Assembly: GCA_026393835.1 (NCBI GenBank)
Contig: JAPKZK010000038.1
Coordinates: 62,001 to 126,000 of the forward strand
Reading direction: 5' to 3'
From: Candidatus Aminicenantota bacterium
Lineage (GTDB): Bacteria > Acidobacteriota > Aminicenantia > UBA2199
Length of the DNA: 64,000 nt
Below the pieces are notes generated by a model. The model made no database searches. It saw only the letters and a list, made by a program, of their open reading frames with translations, and was not told the DNA's origin. Made by a program: the position numbers and the translations under genes. This document shows positions 63,595 through 64,000 of this stretch, in pieces. Numbering within the stretch: the first letter of the stretch is position 1; each line of letters begins with the position of its first letter.

Positions 63595-63848
63595 CTCCAG
63601 TCACCGGGATCAACTTGCTTAAATTCACTCCCCGTTTTGTTAAATTCCCTTAGATCATCATCAGACCAAACTCCGAAAAACTCCATGAAATCCTCCTGAC
63701 GCCCCCTTTTTATCCCTTGAGTTATGCCCAATGATTTTTCAAGTAATTTTTTTATTGTTTTATTCAAGCTGAGTCTCTGACTTTTCGCTCTTTCTCTAAT
63801 CTGCTTATCCAGCATGTCGTCCAGGCCATAAATTGTAATCGATTTCAC
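63591..63848 (-). CDS. vapB: VapB-type antitoxin
   Basis: 85 residues. KSITIYGLDDMLDKQIRERA and KSQRLSLNKTIKKLLEKSLG form a ribbon-helix-helix DNA-binding domain; the C-terminal half (MEFFGVWSDDDLREFNKTGS) would wrap the toxin. The start is GTG at 63848, picked because AAGGAGG lies 6-7 nt before it. It overlaps vapC by 4 bp as usual for such pairs, and likely represses its own operon. Confidence 0.8.
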   Translation of the reverse strand: MKSITIYGLDDMLDKQIRERAKSQRLSLNKTIKKLLEKSLGITQGIKRGRQEDFMEFFGVWSDDDLREFNKTGSEFKQVDPGDWR

Positions 63849-63917
63849 CGCGGACCTCCTTGAGAACGGTTTTTCTTATTCATTCATGTTATTATTATAT
63901 ATGTTTTTTTATTTAAT

Positions 63918-64000
63918 TCAAGTCCGTACTTGTACCAAATCCGTGATGAAATCCTTCTTATTTCGTGTAAGAATCAAGGCGATTTTTTCTTTACTCTTCG
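63918..64000 (-). CDS. C-terminal end of a second PIN-domain protein
   Basis: The only visible part reads KSKEKIALILTRNKKDFITD and LVQVRT before the stop. The I-L-TRN-x-KDF motif is typical of the last strand and Asp of PIN-domain toxins. The gene enters from the right edge on the minus strand, about 70 bp upstream of vapB. Confidence 0.5.
   Translation of the reverse strand, partial: KSKEKIALILTRNKKDFITDLVQVRT

Overview
The window looks like a piece of a bacterial chromosome from a Gram-negative (diderm) anaerobe. Evidence: Shine-Dalgarno sites of the GGAGG type, several sigma70-like promoters with 17-bp spacers, an undecaprenyl-type surface polysaccharide locus, a lipoprotein with a lipobox, an outer-membrane beta-barrel with a haem motif, and a multihaem cytochrome c. 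No rRNA or tRNA gene was seen. The mix of many stand-alone AAA ATPases, HEAT-repeat proteins, archaeal-type GatDE and dispersed repeats is reminiscent of uncultured phyla such as Aminicenantes, but that is only an impression; no marker gene settles it.

Region 1 (1-23.2 kb, all on the minus strand) is a surface glycan locus. It holds an initiating sugar transferase (cut by the window edge), a flippase, a GT39-type transferase, a set of small sugar enzymes (6-phosphogluconolactonase, SIS isomerase, Gfo/Idh/MocA, 2-hydroxyacid dehydrogenase, CMP-sugar synthetase, dehydroquinate-synthase-like cyclase, SDR), a methyltransferase, several glycosyltransferases, and two giant fusions, one of which joins a sulfotransferase, a coiled coil, a DUF115 domain and a glycosyltransferase.

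Region 2 (23.3-36.3 kb, AT-richer) is the first candidate new system: archaeal-type GatD and GatE; divergently, a KGGVGR-motif MinD/ParA-like ATPase with a V4R-like C-terminus, an asparaginase and a PLP decarboxylase; then a convergent operon of an apparently active asparaginase, an asparaginase whose catalytic residues are replaced, and an unknown repeat protein. A 0.6-kb element with terminal inverted repeats and a 21-nt periodic interior lies next to it.

Region 3 (37.1-45.7 kb) holds an AAA ATPase/PD-(D/E)XK protein, a HicB-like protein with molybdenum cofactor genes (moeA, short moaA, moaC, MOSC, mogA), and a haem-barrel plus multihaem cytochrome pair with a nearby XRE-type regulator.

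Region 4 (45.8-53.7 kb) is the second candidate system, a tightly coupled operon read on the minus strand: unknown helical protein, KGGTGR ATPase, HD hydrolase, YkgJ-type cysteine cluster protein, SpeD-like proenzyme and DUF3326 protein. An IS630-type element has split the HD gene; the TA duplication and the rejoined reading frame are visible. A 21-nt periodic tandem array lies just past the operon.

Region 5 (54-64 kb) is accessory DNA with decay: a DUF1016 nuclease remnant, a TPR protein, a 5'-truncated S9 peptidase, an AlbA_2 ATP-binding regulator that may be leaderless, a truncated XRE protein, two adjacent P-loop ATPases (the second with near-identical 31-residue HEAT repeats) behind a 40-bp perfect palindrome, a frameshifted vapC with intact vapB, and the end of another PIN gene.
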